Below, one piece after another: positions 31,609 through 40,014 of a stretch of DNA of 64,000 nt. Location of the stretch: NCBI GenBank assembly GCA_035293765.1, contig DATGMF010000079.1, positions 186,001 to 250,000 of the forward strand. Reading direction: 5' to 3'. Within the stretch, counting starts at the first letter, position 1. The number at the start of each line of letters is the position of its first letter. The position numbers and the translations under genes are program-made. The DNA comes from DASRHT01 sp035293765. GTDB taxonomy: Bacteria > Chloroflexota > Ktedonobacteria > Ktedonobacterales > Ktedonobacteraceae. The notes beneath the pieces were generated by a model. It did not search any database and was not told the DNA's origin. It worked only from the letters and a program-made list of their open reading frames with translations.

Positions 31609-32199
31609 ATGGTGCGCTCTACCACCTTCCCGCCGACAGCTCGCATTTCATGCCCGTCCGTTCGTCGCGGGCGGCGCATCAAGATGATGATTACTATTCT
31701 GAGCGTTATCCTTGCCTGTAGTATCCTGACCGCCTGCGGTGGCTCGGCGTCGGCGACGTCAGCTTCTACGCCCACAGTTGCGCCCACCCCAACGCCAACG
31801 GCTACTCCCACGCCCACAGTTGCACCCACGCCGACGCCAACGCCCTCTCCCACGCCGGTACCAGCGCCTCCGCCAACACAAGCGCCGCCCCCGCCGTCGC
31901 CAGCTATCCTGGGCTTGACGCCAGCATCAATGTTCATTGCAGGAAGTACCTGTACTCAAAATGCCACGTTCTTCTTCTGCTCTCAGCCTGTGGTGACCAA
32001 TCTATCGACCAATCAAAATATGAGTTGGTCTGCCTCCTCTAACTTTGGCGCGAGCTTCAGTCCTGCGGGTGGCGTACTCGGGCCGCAACAGAGCATACGG
32101 ATAACCGTGACCATACGGCGCAGTGGCTGTGGTGTGGGTACCCTCTTTTTTGTGGGGCCGCTCAATACCCATACCATCGCGTGGAACTGTCATGCTTAA
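31609..32199 (+). CDS. Thr/Pro-rich tethered lipoprotein, copy B
   Basis: A 196-residue duplicate of the preceding protein with the same signal sequence, lipobox LTACGG, a shorter tether of TPT(A/V) repeats without the poly-Pro run, and a near-identical C-terminal domain (WSASSNFGASFSPAGGVLGP). It follows copy A by 16 bp with its own AGAAAGGA site, so the two form an operon. Most differences lie in tether length and in the loop around the second cysteine. A terminator hairpin follows. Confidence 0.82.
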   Translation: MVRSTTFPPTARISCPSVRRGRRIKMMITILSVILACSILTACGGSASATSASTPTVAPTPTPTATPTPTVAPTPTPTPSPTPVPAPPPTQAPPPPSPAILGLTPASMFIAGSTCTQNATFFFCSQPVVTNLSTNQNMSWSASSNFGASFSPAGGVLGPQQSIRITVTIRRSGCGVGTLFFVGPLNTHTIAWNCHA

Positions 32200-32218
32200 C
32201 TACAGGCAACATAAAACG

Positions 32219-32244
32219 GTGAGCAGACATCCTCGTCTGCTCAC
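32219..32244. terminator. hairpin between the lipoprotein pair and the subtilisin gene
   Basis: A 10-bp perfect stem GTGAGCAGAC/GTCTGCTCAC with a 6-nt loop, placed between convergent genes. Confidence 0.7.
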
Positions 32245-32300
32245 GGTCCTCTGCTGTCTGTACAATTTTATCTGAGAGAAAAGCCTTTGCGCTCCGGTGG

Positions 32301-34349
32301 TCAGACTATGGCTTCTCGCTCTCGTTTAGCCTGAATCTCGTCGGTCTCCACTATCTTTTCTTGCCGGGCCGCGAGTACGCCTATGTTTACGCCGGCATCG
32401 CGGCTAAACTCCGGCTCTAAGGGCAACGGCCCCTTGCCTGTTAGCCACTGACTCTGCCCCGCGGAACTGGTAAATGCTCTCATGACATGATAATGCCAGA
32501 GATCGGGGTACTCGCTCGTCGTGGGATTGGTGCTGAGCTCTTCAAGCAGGCGAGCGGCGACGGCGCTGATGATCGGCGTGGCGAAGGATGTGCCGGACCA
32601 GTAGGCCCAGCCATGATCATTGGGCGCCCTGTACTCGGAAGGCACATCATCGACCGAAAGCGAGGGATAACAACACGCCGTGTAGACGCCCACCAGGGCA
32701 TCTATCGTGGTGAGATCAACGCTGGTCATGCAGTCGGCATCGAAGGGGGCGCAATCCTCGGGCGCGGGATCGCAGGGTCCGGCGACGGGGAAAATCGGCG
32801 TCGGAATGCCGCCGCCCCAGGTTGCCACCCCATTATGCAGCATCGAACCGGCCCCCACCGGATCGTTACTATATAGCGCCGCGTGCCCATTGCCATCTAC
32901 CGCGCCGACCGAGATGACCTCGGGGAAGGCCGCCGGATAGCGCGGGTGCATGCGCTGAGTGGAGACGATCATCCTGTTGGGATGAGATGGCGGCAAGCAC
33001 TGCCGAACATCCGAATCATTGCCCGCAGCACTGACGATGACGGCTCCCAGGGCAGAGAGGCTCTGAATGATCGCATGCAGGCCATTTTTTAATGGTTCAG
33101 TATCATCGGTCACCTTCACCTCGTTCGAGAAGCCGTTAGCCGACCAGAGTTGCACTATTTCTTCCTGGTGAGGCATCGTCACCATGCTCATGTTAATGAT
33201 GACCGGCTTGTTATACAGATCGCCCTCTCTACCTGTATTCGGGTCCAGTGGAGACATACGATGATGAATCGTCTCCAGTGCCTCTACGAGCACGCTGACC
33301 GTGCCAACGCCAAAGTTATTGAGCACACGGATACACTCGATGGTCGCGGCGGGCACAATATCGCGAATGATTCCAGCAACGAATAAACCGTGGTCTCTCA
33401 CATCATAACCGGAAAGCTTGCCGCAGATATCGCGCCCCGTTGCGGGCTGCTCGGGGTTGTCCGTATCCAGAATTGTCGGCAGCGATATATCCGGGTCATT
33501 CAAGATGAACGCAGGGGAAGCGCCATTGATCTGATCGACAATGGTTTGCAGCAGCAGATTATTATCTCCGGCTCGCTGTGCCGCCTCGATAATTTGTGCG
33601 GACTCAGGGAAGGTATCCAGCACAAATACGGTCACGCCTGCCCCCGTCTTCTCCTGCATGGTGGAGGAGAGAGCAGGCAAGGTGATATGCCATAGAGGCG
33701 AGAGCTCTTCAACCGGCACCGGTGGCGTGAGCGGGCAACCGTGCGTCAAACAGCCACCAACGGGCGTGCCTCCGCAGAGCCAGTTGGGCGACGCGGACAC
33801 AATCGATATTTGCGCCTGCCGCTTTAGCTCGGCACGATTGCTATTAATCAGGTTCACTACAGCCGATACCGCGCTCGACATCCCCATACTGCTCCCCCCT
33901 CCGGCATACATGCCGCCCATTCCAGCTCCCATGCCACTCATTACGGGTGAGCCGGACATGGAGTAGCCAGCCGTCTGCTCAACGTGGAAAAAACACTTGA
34001 CCAGCGTTCCCTGGCCGGAGGGGTGTAAAAATAGATGCTTCCCTAACAGACTGTTCAGATTGCCGTTTTTGCCTTTATGCTCAAGTGCTGCGGCCTCAGT
34101 TGCTGCATCTGTCTTCATCATATGGCGCACATCATGCTCGCCGAAAGAGCTTAAACGGTAGCCATTCATGCCCAGAAACCTGTTCAGGCCATCCAAGTTA
34201 AGAGAAGCGATGATGTTCGATTTTTCCGCCGCGAGGGGCAGATCCGAGAGGAAAGTAATCGCCACCTGATCTTCCAACCAGTAAACCACCATTTTGCTCC
34301 ACCAGGGAGCATATGTCTCCTGCTGATTCTTTTGCGGATTCATTTGCAT
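32301..34349 (-). CDS. subtilisin-like (S8) serine protease, apparently cytosolic
   Basis: A 682-residue S8 peptidase with triad D245 (FVLDTF), H320 (DHGLFVAGI) and S588 (SGTSFATPI). The N-terminal ~200 residues are not a standard prodomain and include a Met/Gly/Ser-rich flexible run (about 145-170). There is no signal peptide or membrane helix, so the enzyme probably acts inside the cell. ATG 34349 has GGAGG five nt upstream and is preferred to ATG 34388. It is the last gene after the sigma, zinc-finger and CHAT genes, 118 bp behind the CHAT stop. It could be an effector or target of the CHAT protease (inference). Confidence 0.9.
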   Translation of the reverse strand: MQMNPQKNQQETYAPWWSKMVVYWLEDQVAITFLSDLPLAAEKSNIIASLNLDGLNRFLGMNGYRLSSFGEHDVRHMMKTDAATEAAALEHKGKNGNLNSLLGKHLFLHPSGQGTLVKCFFHVEQTAGYSMSGSPVMSGMGAGMGGMYAGGGSSMGMSSAVSAVVNLINSNRAELKRQAQISIVSASPNWLCGGTPVGGCLTHGCPLTPPVPVEELSPLWHITLPALSSTMQEKTGAGVTVFVLDTFPESAQIIEAAQRAGDNNLLLQTIVDQINGASPAFILNDPDISLPTILDTDNPEQPATGRDICGKLSGYDVRDHGLFVAGIIRDIVPAATIECIRVLNNFGVGTVSVLVEALETIHHRMSPLDPNTGREGDLYNKPVIINMSMVTMPHQEEIVQLWSANGFSNEVKVTDDTEPLKNGLHAIIQSLSALGAVIVSAAGNDSDVRQCLPPSHPNRMIVSTQRMHPRYPAAFPEVISVGAVDGNGHAALYSNDPVGAGSMLHNGVATWGGGIPTPIFPVAGPCDPAPEDCAPFDADCMTSVDLTTIDALVGVYTACCYPSLSVDDVPSEYRAPNDHGWAYWSGTSFATPIISAVAARLLEELSTNPTTSEYPDLWHYHVMRAFTSSAGQSQWLTGKGPLPLEPEFSRDAGVNIGVLAARQEKIVETDEIQAKREREAIV

Positions 34350-34467
34350 GTTCGCCTCCAGGTCCTCTAATGGATGTAGAGAGTTCATTAAGTCAACATC
34401 TTAACGTCGGGATCAGCAATTTTTCGCGGATCGATTTTACTATAATATGGCTTGTTCACTTTTTTAT

Positions 34468-37464
34468 TCAGAGGACACTTGAGAGAGGACCCACTTCTCC
34501 AACGAGGCGAAACGCAGCCCAGAAGTAGGGGTGTCTGTAACTGGCGGGTTCCCGGTTCAAGAAGCTGCATTGTGCAGCTCGTAGCGCCTGCACTTTGCTA
34601 TCTCCGCTCAGAAGGCGCTGGTAAAATTGCGTCATTAAGTCGCTTGTCGCTCTATCCTCCACGGGCCACAGGCTCATCACCAGCGAGGAGGCGCCTGCAG
34701 CGAGAAAGGCCCGGCCCAGGCCCAGTTGCTCATCGCCGCCTCCGCTGAGCGCCAGACCGGTTTCACAGCCACTCAACGTCACCAGTTCGCAGTCCTCCAG
34801 ATTCAAGCTAAAGGCGTCGATAGCATTCAGCGGACCATCAGCCAGGCGCACATAGGAAAAATTGGGAGCATCCAGCCTGCATTGTCCATGTGTCGCCAGG
34901 TGAATAATGGGGCTGCCCTGAGCCTGCTCTATCAAACGGGCAATAGTAGCATCTTCCTCAAGGCTGCAACGGCCCTGCATCATCTCTGCCACGGTTTTCG
35001 CCTCGTCAAGCGCGCGTTGCAATTCGCCGTTCCCTGAATAGCCAAATACCAGTGGTTGACTAACCGCATGACTATTTCCAGGCTTATCCAGATGAGCCAG
35101 CAAGCTGCTTGTTGGTAGATAGCTTACCTGAAAATCTTCAATCAGGAAGCGCGAACCATTATAAAGTGCGTGAAATGGCAGAGGATGCAGCAGGCCGTAG
35201 GGGACAATAATGAGTAACCCGGAGGGATGGGGTAGAAAATCGGTCACCGGAGCTATGAGCAGATGATAAAGCTTTTGCAACAACCCACGAATGGCCTGCT
35301 GTGGAGGCTGCTGCTGGTCGGGCCATCCCCTGGGTTCCAGGTGGGCATAGAGCGGCGGCAGCAGGCGTTCCAGCAAAGCTCCCCCTTGCGGATTCTGATG
35401 GAGAAACACCCTCTCGGCAGTAACCGCAAAAATAACCAGTTGACCCTTGTAGAGGAAATAAGACAGAAGAAGCTGACCCGGCGAAAGATAGCGGCGCAAC
35501 TGAGCAACATCAATGGCCTCTCGCTCAAGCGAGTTATCCATTGAGAGGGAAGCCTTTTCTCCACGAACAGTATTGGTATCAAGGTCAACTTCAACCTGGG
35601 CAAGATGTAAGCGCTCAAATAGTTCACTGATTTTCGCCTCGGCCTGGTGGATTTCTGCCTTGAGGACCGCGCTATCAACCGACGGAGACGCAGAAGGATC
35701 GAGAGAGGCCAGTTGAGCGCTATATTGATGATAAGTCTGCTGCCACAGGCTGAGGTCGCTCTGTATCCGCAACACGGCGGCATTTTTTGCCCGCAACACA
35801 ACAGAAGCGTCATCCTCCTCCTGCTTCTTTTCAGTTTTATTCAGATACTGCCGCAATGCCGTTGAGCGAGCACGTTCAAGATAGCTAAAAGCTTTCTCAA
35901 TTTTTCCCTGCCGTAGGCACAGGGCAATCATATCTTCATAGACGACCCAGGTCGTATGCAAAAAAGAGGGTTTCAGATCATGCACCAGATCTTCGAGAAT
36001 ACGTTCGATTTGCTCAATAGCAGCCGCAAAATGCTGTTCGGCCTCGTTGAGTTGATCCTGGATGAGAGAAATTTGCCCCAACAGATACAGGCTCTTATAC
36101 CCCTGCTCCTGCAGGTTACGCTGCCCGGCCATTGCTGCTGCCTGTTTGCATAAGGTGGTTGCTTCCTGGAACAACGCCCTGTGCTGTTCCTGCTCTTCCT
36201 TGCGCTTATTGTGCTGCACGTTTTCAACCAGCGCGCTCGCCATGACTAAACAAGATTGGGCCGAGCGGGCAACAAGATTCTGGGCGTCAAAAATTTTTTT
36301 GAGCTGAGCGGCTTTGTCATAGGCTGCCATCGCCTCACCCATTTCCAGCAGGAGTTCTGCTTGCTGCAACGAGGCCGATGTCGCATGATGAGTGAACCCT
36401 CCTTGATTAAACAACATCGAGGCTTCATCAAGGATCTTGACTGCTTCTTTTGCTCTATTAGAGGCTATCAATGTGGCGGCATATTTGCATAGAGCCTCTC
36501 CAGTATCAAGTAAATTGCCCAGTTGTCGATAGACAGCAACGGATTCGGCAGCGAGTCTGGCAGCCTCCTGCGCCCGATTCAACTTCACAAGGCAACTGGC
36601 TATCTGTAACGTAGTGCGGGCAAGCATGCTGTTATCCAGTTTATGCTGGACAATACTATCGCGGCTCTGATAGTAGTGGCGCAAAGCAGAACCATAATAT
36701 CCCTGAACGTAATCTAGATCGGCAAGACTTCCCTCGACTTTAATCACCGTCTCTACCTGTCCCAAAGCAGTAAAGCTGGCTTGAGCTTTTTGGAAAAGAT
36801 GATAAGCCCGTTCAAAATCACCCAGCCACATCAGATTGCGGGCCTGGTTGCATTCCACCATCGCAATCGCCTGCTTAATAAAAGTCTCGCCGCGATCAGT
36901 CAAAGTGGGATAAATAGCTAGTGTGCGATCATAAATGTCTAACGCTTTCTGATATTGCCCGATTTGCGAGTAAATCACTGCTGTATTATGGTCGGTCACA
37001 CAAACCCAGGAGAGCTCCCCCCGGCGTAAAAACACTTCACGCGCGCGAGCCGCTTCCTCTAACGCCTCATCCACACGACCCAACCAGGCGCAGGAAATAA
37101 TCCAGGGAACGCGGGTGCGCGCCCACTCGGTCTCCTCACCCAGTTCTAGAAACTGTCTTCCAGCAGCATCCAGGCAATCCATCGCGGCTTGCTCCTGGCC
37201 TACGGCGGAGAATGCACTGCCTTTAGCCGCCAGACCGAGGGCACGAGTAAGCGGTTGTTGCACAAAATCACCTAAGAAGATGAGCAATTCGGCCAATTTG
37301 AGCGACACAAAGGGATGGACATATTGCTGATGGAGCGCCTCGCCTTTGAGCAGGCTGATAAAAGCAGCCAGATCGGTCAGCTCGCCACTATGCTGCTGGA
37401 TGTAAATATATCCCTCTTCGAGGGGTAGTTCGCGCAATTGTTGCAAAAATAGTTCGTTATCCAT
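34468..37464 (-). CDS. TPR-CHAT caspase-like protease
   Basis: A 998-residue protein. Residues 1-560 or so are tetratricopeptide-like helical repeats (for example ALDIYDRTLAIYP, AYHLFQKAQASFTALGQ, AEQHFAAAIEQIERI). A linking coiled region follows (about 560-640), then a C-terminal CHAT domain. The caspase-type dyad is intact: H859 (IHLATHGQC) and C900 (LSGCETG). CHAT proteases with TPR sensors act in bacterial conflict systems such as Craspase (TPR-CHAT/Csx29). There is no signal peptide. It lies between the anti-sigma-like gene (74 bp upstream) and the subtilisin gene, all in one direction. Confidence 0.93.
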   Translation of the reverse strand: MDNELFLQQLRELPLEEGYIYIQQHSGELTDLAAFISLLKGEALHQQYVHPFVSLKLAELLIFLGDFVQQPLTRALGLAAKGSAFSAVGQEQAAMDCLDAAGRQFLELGEETEWARTRVPWIISCAWLGRVDEALEEAARAREVFLRRGELSWVCVTDHNTAVIYSQIGQYQKALDIYDRTLAIYPTLTDRGETFIKQAIAMVECNQARNLMWLGDFERAYHLFQKAQASFTALGQVETVIKVEGSLADLDYVQGYYGSALRHYYQSRDSIVQHKLDNSMLARTTLQIASCLVKLNRAQEAARLAAESVAVYRQLGNLLDTGEALCKYAATLIASNRAKEAVKILDEASMLFNQGGFTHHATSASLQQAELLLEMGEAMAAYDKAAQLKKIFDAQNLVARSAQSCLVMASALVENVQHNKRKEEQEQHRALFQEATTLCKQAAAMAGQRNLQEQGYKSLYLLGQISLIQDQLNEAEQHFAAAIEQIERILEDLVHDLKPSFLHTTWVVYEDMIALCLRQGKIEKAFSYLERARSTALRQYLNKTEKKQEEDDASVVLRAKNAAVLRIQSDLSLWQQTYHQYSAQLASLDPSASPSVDSAVLKAEIHQAEAKISELFERLHLAQVEVDLDTNTVRGEKASLSMDNSLEREAIDVAQLRRYLSPGQLLLSYFLYKGQLVIFAVTAERVFLHQNPQGGALLERLLPPLYAHLEPRGWPDQQQPPQQAIRGLLQKLYHLLIAPVTDFLPHPSGLLIIVPYGLLHPLPFHALYNGSRFLIEDFQVSYLPTSSLLAHLDKPGNSHAVSQPLVFGYSGNGELQRALDEAKTVAEMMQGRCSLEEDATIARLIEQAQGSPIIHLATHGQCRLDAPNFSYVRLADGPLNAIDAFSLNLEDCELVTLSGCETGLALSGGGDEQLGLGRAFLAAGASSLVMSLWPVEDRATSDLMTQFYQRLLSGDSKVQALRAAQCSFLNREPASYRHPYFWAAFRLVGEVGPLSSVL

Positions 37465-37538
37465 GTTCGCGATAGGTCAGTCCCCCCAATGAACTAACGT
37501 ACGAGACAGGCATTAACCGACAAAAGATAGCTATCTAT

Positions 37539-38321
37539 TTAATCACGCTCGATGATCAGCCCCTCAACCACTAATTCCGCCTCTTGCAGGCAGACGATCA
37601 TTACGTATTCCCCTTCAGGCACAGCAATGAAGGCGATATTGCCCAGGTCATCAACCTCGGTTGACATAAATGCCTCTTTCTCTTTATACAGCCCGTTCAA
37701 GGGGAGCGATGGAGCGGAGGCTTGATAGAGCTTGACCGGCACGCCTTGAAAGGCATCCACGCTATCATCCGGTCGGGCGCTGGTAAACAGGCCCAGCAGC
37801 ATAATGTCTCCATTGCTGGAGCGCGAGAGGTGCAGGGAGAGGTTTAATGACTCGGCTCGATACTGGCGCGGCCATGTCGATTGTGCGGATACCTCATGGC
37901 GCAAGTTTAATTGAGGCTGCCAGGGAACCAGGCTGGCGATAATGCGCCGAATAGCAACCTGTGGAGCAAACAGCGGCTCAGCTTCTGGGAAAGGATCGAA
38001 GTTTGCCAGGATTTTGCGGATATCAGCAACCTCATTGGTGCAAAGTGGACAAAGTTCCAGGTGGTGCGCAATATCAATGGCCTCATCCGTTGGCAGCATG
38101 CCTGCGCAGTAGTGATTCAGCTCTGTAGCCTCTGGACACCGGCTCCGGTAGAGTCGTGAAACGAGAAAGGTATCAACATTCTGATATTTAGCAAGCCGCC
38201 GCTGGCAAATAGAGCAACCCGCAAGGTGCTCTTTCGCTTCTTGTAACAACGGCTCATTATCAAGCGCAAGCTTCAGAAGTTCCTCGTCACTGGGAGCCAT
38301 TGCGTGTACACAGTCCATCAT
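37539..38321 (-). CDS. soluble anti-sigma-like protein with two zinc-finger (ZAS/HC2) motifs
   Basis: A 260-residue protein with two zinc-binding anti-sigma motifs: H32-x3-C36-x2-C39 and H87-x3-C91-x2-C94. The C-terminal part (about 130-260) looks like a beta-sandwich (VPVKLYQASAP...GNIAFIAVPEGEYVMIV), similar in feel to carboxypeptidase-regulatory-like domains. Unlike classic ECF anti-sigmas it has no membrane helix, so it would be a cytosolic switch. GAGGGA precedes the tandem ATGs. Position between sigma factor and CHAT protease suggests it holds the sigma factor and may be cut by the protease (inference). Confidence 0.85.
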   Translation of the reverse strand: MMDCVHAMAPSDEELLKLALDNEPLLQEAKEHLAGCSICQRRLAKYQNVDTFLVSRLYRSRCPEATELNHYCAGMLPTDEAIDIAHHLELCPLCTNEVADIRKILANFDPFPEAEPLFAPQVAIRRIIASLVPWQPQLNLRHEVSAQSTWPRQYRAESLNLSLHLSRSSNGDIMLLGLFTSARPDDSVDAFQGVPVKLYQASAPSLPLNGLYKEKEAFMSTEVDDLGNIAFIAVPEGEYVMIVCLQEAELVVEGLIIERD

Positions 38322-38488
38322 AAGCTATCCCTCGTCATTGAATAGTTTCTTAGCGCCATGTCCTACACAGTTTTGTGACATCGCGCTTCACCTCGACTGC
38401 TGTATAAACGCTGGACATGTCAATTTTCGCATCCCACTTTGCTGACATTTTCGGAAGGGCAGTGTTAAGAGCAGTACCCTCAATAGCC

Positions 38489-39175
38489 TTACTTGCCACC
38501 ATCAAGTTTCCAGCGGATCTTATCGACATTACGCAGAATACGCTCCATAATATTACGCTTGAGGCGGTAAATCTCTTCTTCACTACTAAATTCGGCAGCA
38601 CAATAGCGTACGATCTCGCGCGGTTTGAGGTTACAATAAAATAGCAGGTAAGCAAGACGCTTTTCTTTTTCACCCGGCAGAAGAGACTCGATAACCTCCC
38701 AGAGTTCCTCCTCATGATAGCGGTCTTCAATACCTGGCCCTTCAAAATGCCCTTGCATATAATCAGGAATTGGCTCTTCTTTTGGGCGGGAATACGCCCG
38801 TAATGTATCCATGATAGCACAGTTCAAACAGAGATGTAAGTAGCTTAGCGCGCTGGCAAGGGTGGCAAATATCAGGTGCTGGTCCTTGATGGCCTGCCAG
38901 AAGCGGCGAAAGGCATCGTCTATATAGCTCTGATCGACCTCGTAGCGCAGGGCCGTTTCCCGGTAGGGGTGGCGGGCTAACCATAAACGTATGTTCTCAT
39001 TAAACTGTTGCTGCAACACAGCCCACGCCTGATCATCCCGCAGCACCACCGCCCGGCGCAGAATTTCCAGACAATATTGATCGCTCGATATTTCCTTGCG
39101 GCGGTACTTGCTCATCTCTTGAGCGCAACACCTGGTAAGCTCTGCCAGGCTCATCTCATCAAGCCGCTTATCCAT
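38489..39175 (-). CDS. ECF-like sigma factor heading the CHAT protease cluster
   Basis: A 228-residue sigma-70-like protein. Region 2 is recognisable in VDQSYIDDAFRRFWQAIKDQ and YLHLCLNCAIMDTLRAYSR. Region 4 is LLPGEKEKRLAYLLFYCNLKPREIVRY...IYRLKRNIMERILR, a helix-turn-helix of divergent type. ATG 39175 is preferred over GTG 39187. Between this gene and the zinc-finger gene lie 167 bp with no evident feature. A 74-nt element found also upstream of the 42293-42982 sigma gene lies about 355 bp upstream. Confidence 0.83.
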   Translation of the reverse strand: MDKRLDEMSLAELTRCCAQEMSKYRRKEISSDQYCLEILRRAVVLRDDQAWAVLQQQFNENIRLWLARHPYRETALRYEVDQSYIDDAFRRFWQAIKDQHLIFATLASALSYLHLCLNCAIMDTLRAYSRPKEEPIPDYMQGHFEGPGIEDRYHEEELWEVIESLLPGEKEKRLAYLLFYCNLKPREIVRYCAAEFSSEEEIYRLKRNIMERILRNVDKIRWKLDGGK

Positions 39176-39530
39176 TCTAATACCCACTGCTCTTTACCTA
39201 CTTCCCCTTTAGCCTCCAGGCCAAAGAATGCTCCAGCTCACTTTTTTACGTTCCCTTGCTAAGTTAAACGTATAATGTCGCCTCACCTCACACTTTCTCG
39301 TCAAATGGTCACACGGTGGAAGATTTGACAGGCCACAACTGAGAATAGCAATTTTTGGTATAGAACAGGTTCCCCCAACACTACGTAGCTTAGACGAACT
39401 GACCATGAAAAGTCAAGTCAATCTCAAACATTCGCCATTACGCCTATTATTCTATCAGTATAGCCGAACCCTGACAGTCTTTCCTAGTGTCATTTGTCCC
39501 ATCTTTCCTCTTCCGGTTGACATCTACGTG

Positions 39531-39604
39531 TTTGATGCCTATACTGCTCTCAAGCGAGGTGGCGGGAATTCATGGTTATCTCGACCCGCTTGAGGGTACT
39601 GCAA
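39531..39604 (-). promoter_or_regulatory. 74-nt conserved sigma-gene upstream element, copy 1
   Basis: Aligns without gaps to 43038-43111 at 58 of 74 positions, with two invariant ends of 15 bp (TTTGATGCCTATACT) and 23 bp (CGACCCGCTTGAGGG then TACTGCAA). The middle can fold: CTCAAGCG in one arm is complementary to CGCTTGAG in the other. No long gene fits here. Orientation is given as that of the downstream sigma gene. It could be a promoter recognised by these sigma factors or a structured leader RNA. Confidence 0.7.
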
Positions 39605-39710
39605 TGTATCTATACACCAGAATACCTTTTTCCCCTTCCTCGCACAATGCCATAGATAACTAAGAAAAAGTGAACAGACACACAAAAAGACCAGTGCGAT
39701 TGCGCACTAA

Positions 39711-39885
39711 CGCCCTTCGTAGGGACCCGATTCAGCGCGTCCGCTTTAGCGCCCGTCCTCGCCTCCGTCCCATTACGACTGCAACGCCCTTCGTAGGGAC
39801 CCGGTTCACCGGGTCCCTACGAAGTTTGAGCGGCTGGGAAGGTAAGAAGGGGAAGGATGGGCGCTGAAGCGGACGCGATCAATCT
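39711..39885. repeat. cluster of GTAGGGACCCG intergenic repeats, one a 36-bp palindrome
   Basis: Copy A (39711-39760) matches the 3379 copy nearly base for base. Copy B (39789-39824) is a perfect stem of 17 bp, CTTCGTAGGGACCCGGT and its complement around a TC loop. Copy C (about 39858-39885) is inverted (GGGCGCTGAAGC then GGACGCGATCAATC). The whole 39176-40014 spacer has no supported gene; besides this cluster it holds only the 74-nt element and the hairpin below. Confidence 0.88.
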
Positions 39886-39978
39886 CGTCGCCACGGTGGT
39901 GCCACGGGATGGATTCCCAGCTTCATTTGTTCAAATCTATGAGCTCGTTCCTACGGCGCGGTTGCTGTTGGGAGAAGG

Positions 39979-40004
39979 GGCCAGGAGCTCCATAGCTCCT
40001 GGCC
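39979..40004 (-). terminator. hairpin after the YyaL gene
   Basis: An 11-bp stem GGCCAGGAGCT/AGCTCCTGGCC with a 4-nt loop, 11 bp past the stop at 40015. No T-run. Confidence 0.65.
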
Positions 40005-40014
40005 TCTGCTACTG

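Noticed and set aside
38350..38820. 156-codon minus-strand frame over the sigma gene 3' end
   Set aside because: Out of frame with the recognisable sigma regions and Cys/Ser-rich as shadows are.
39405..39593. 62-codon plus-strand frame over the 74-nt element
   Set aside because: No ribosome site, no family resemblance, and the matching element at 43038-43111 does not conserve the frame.
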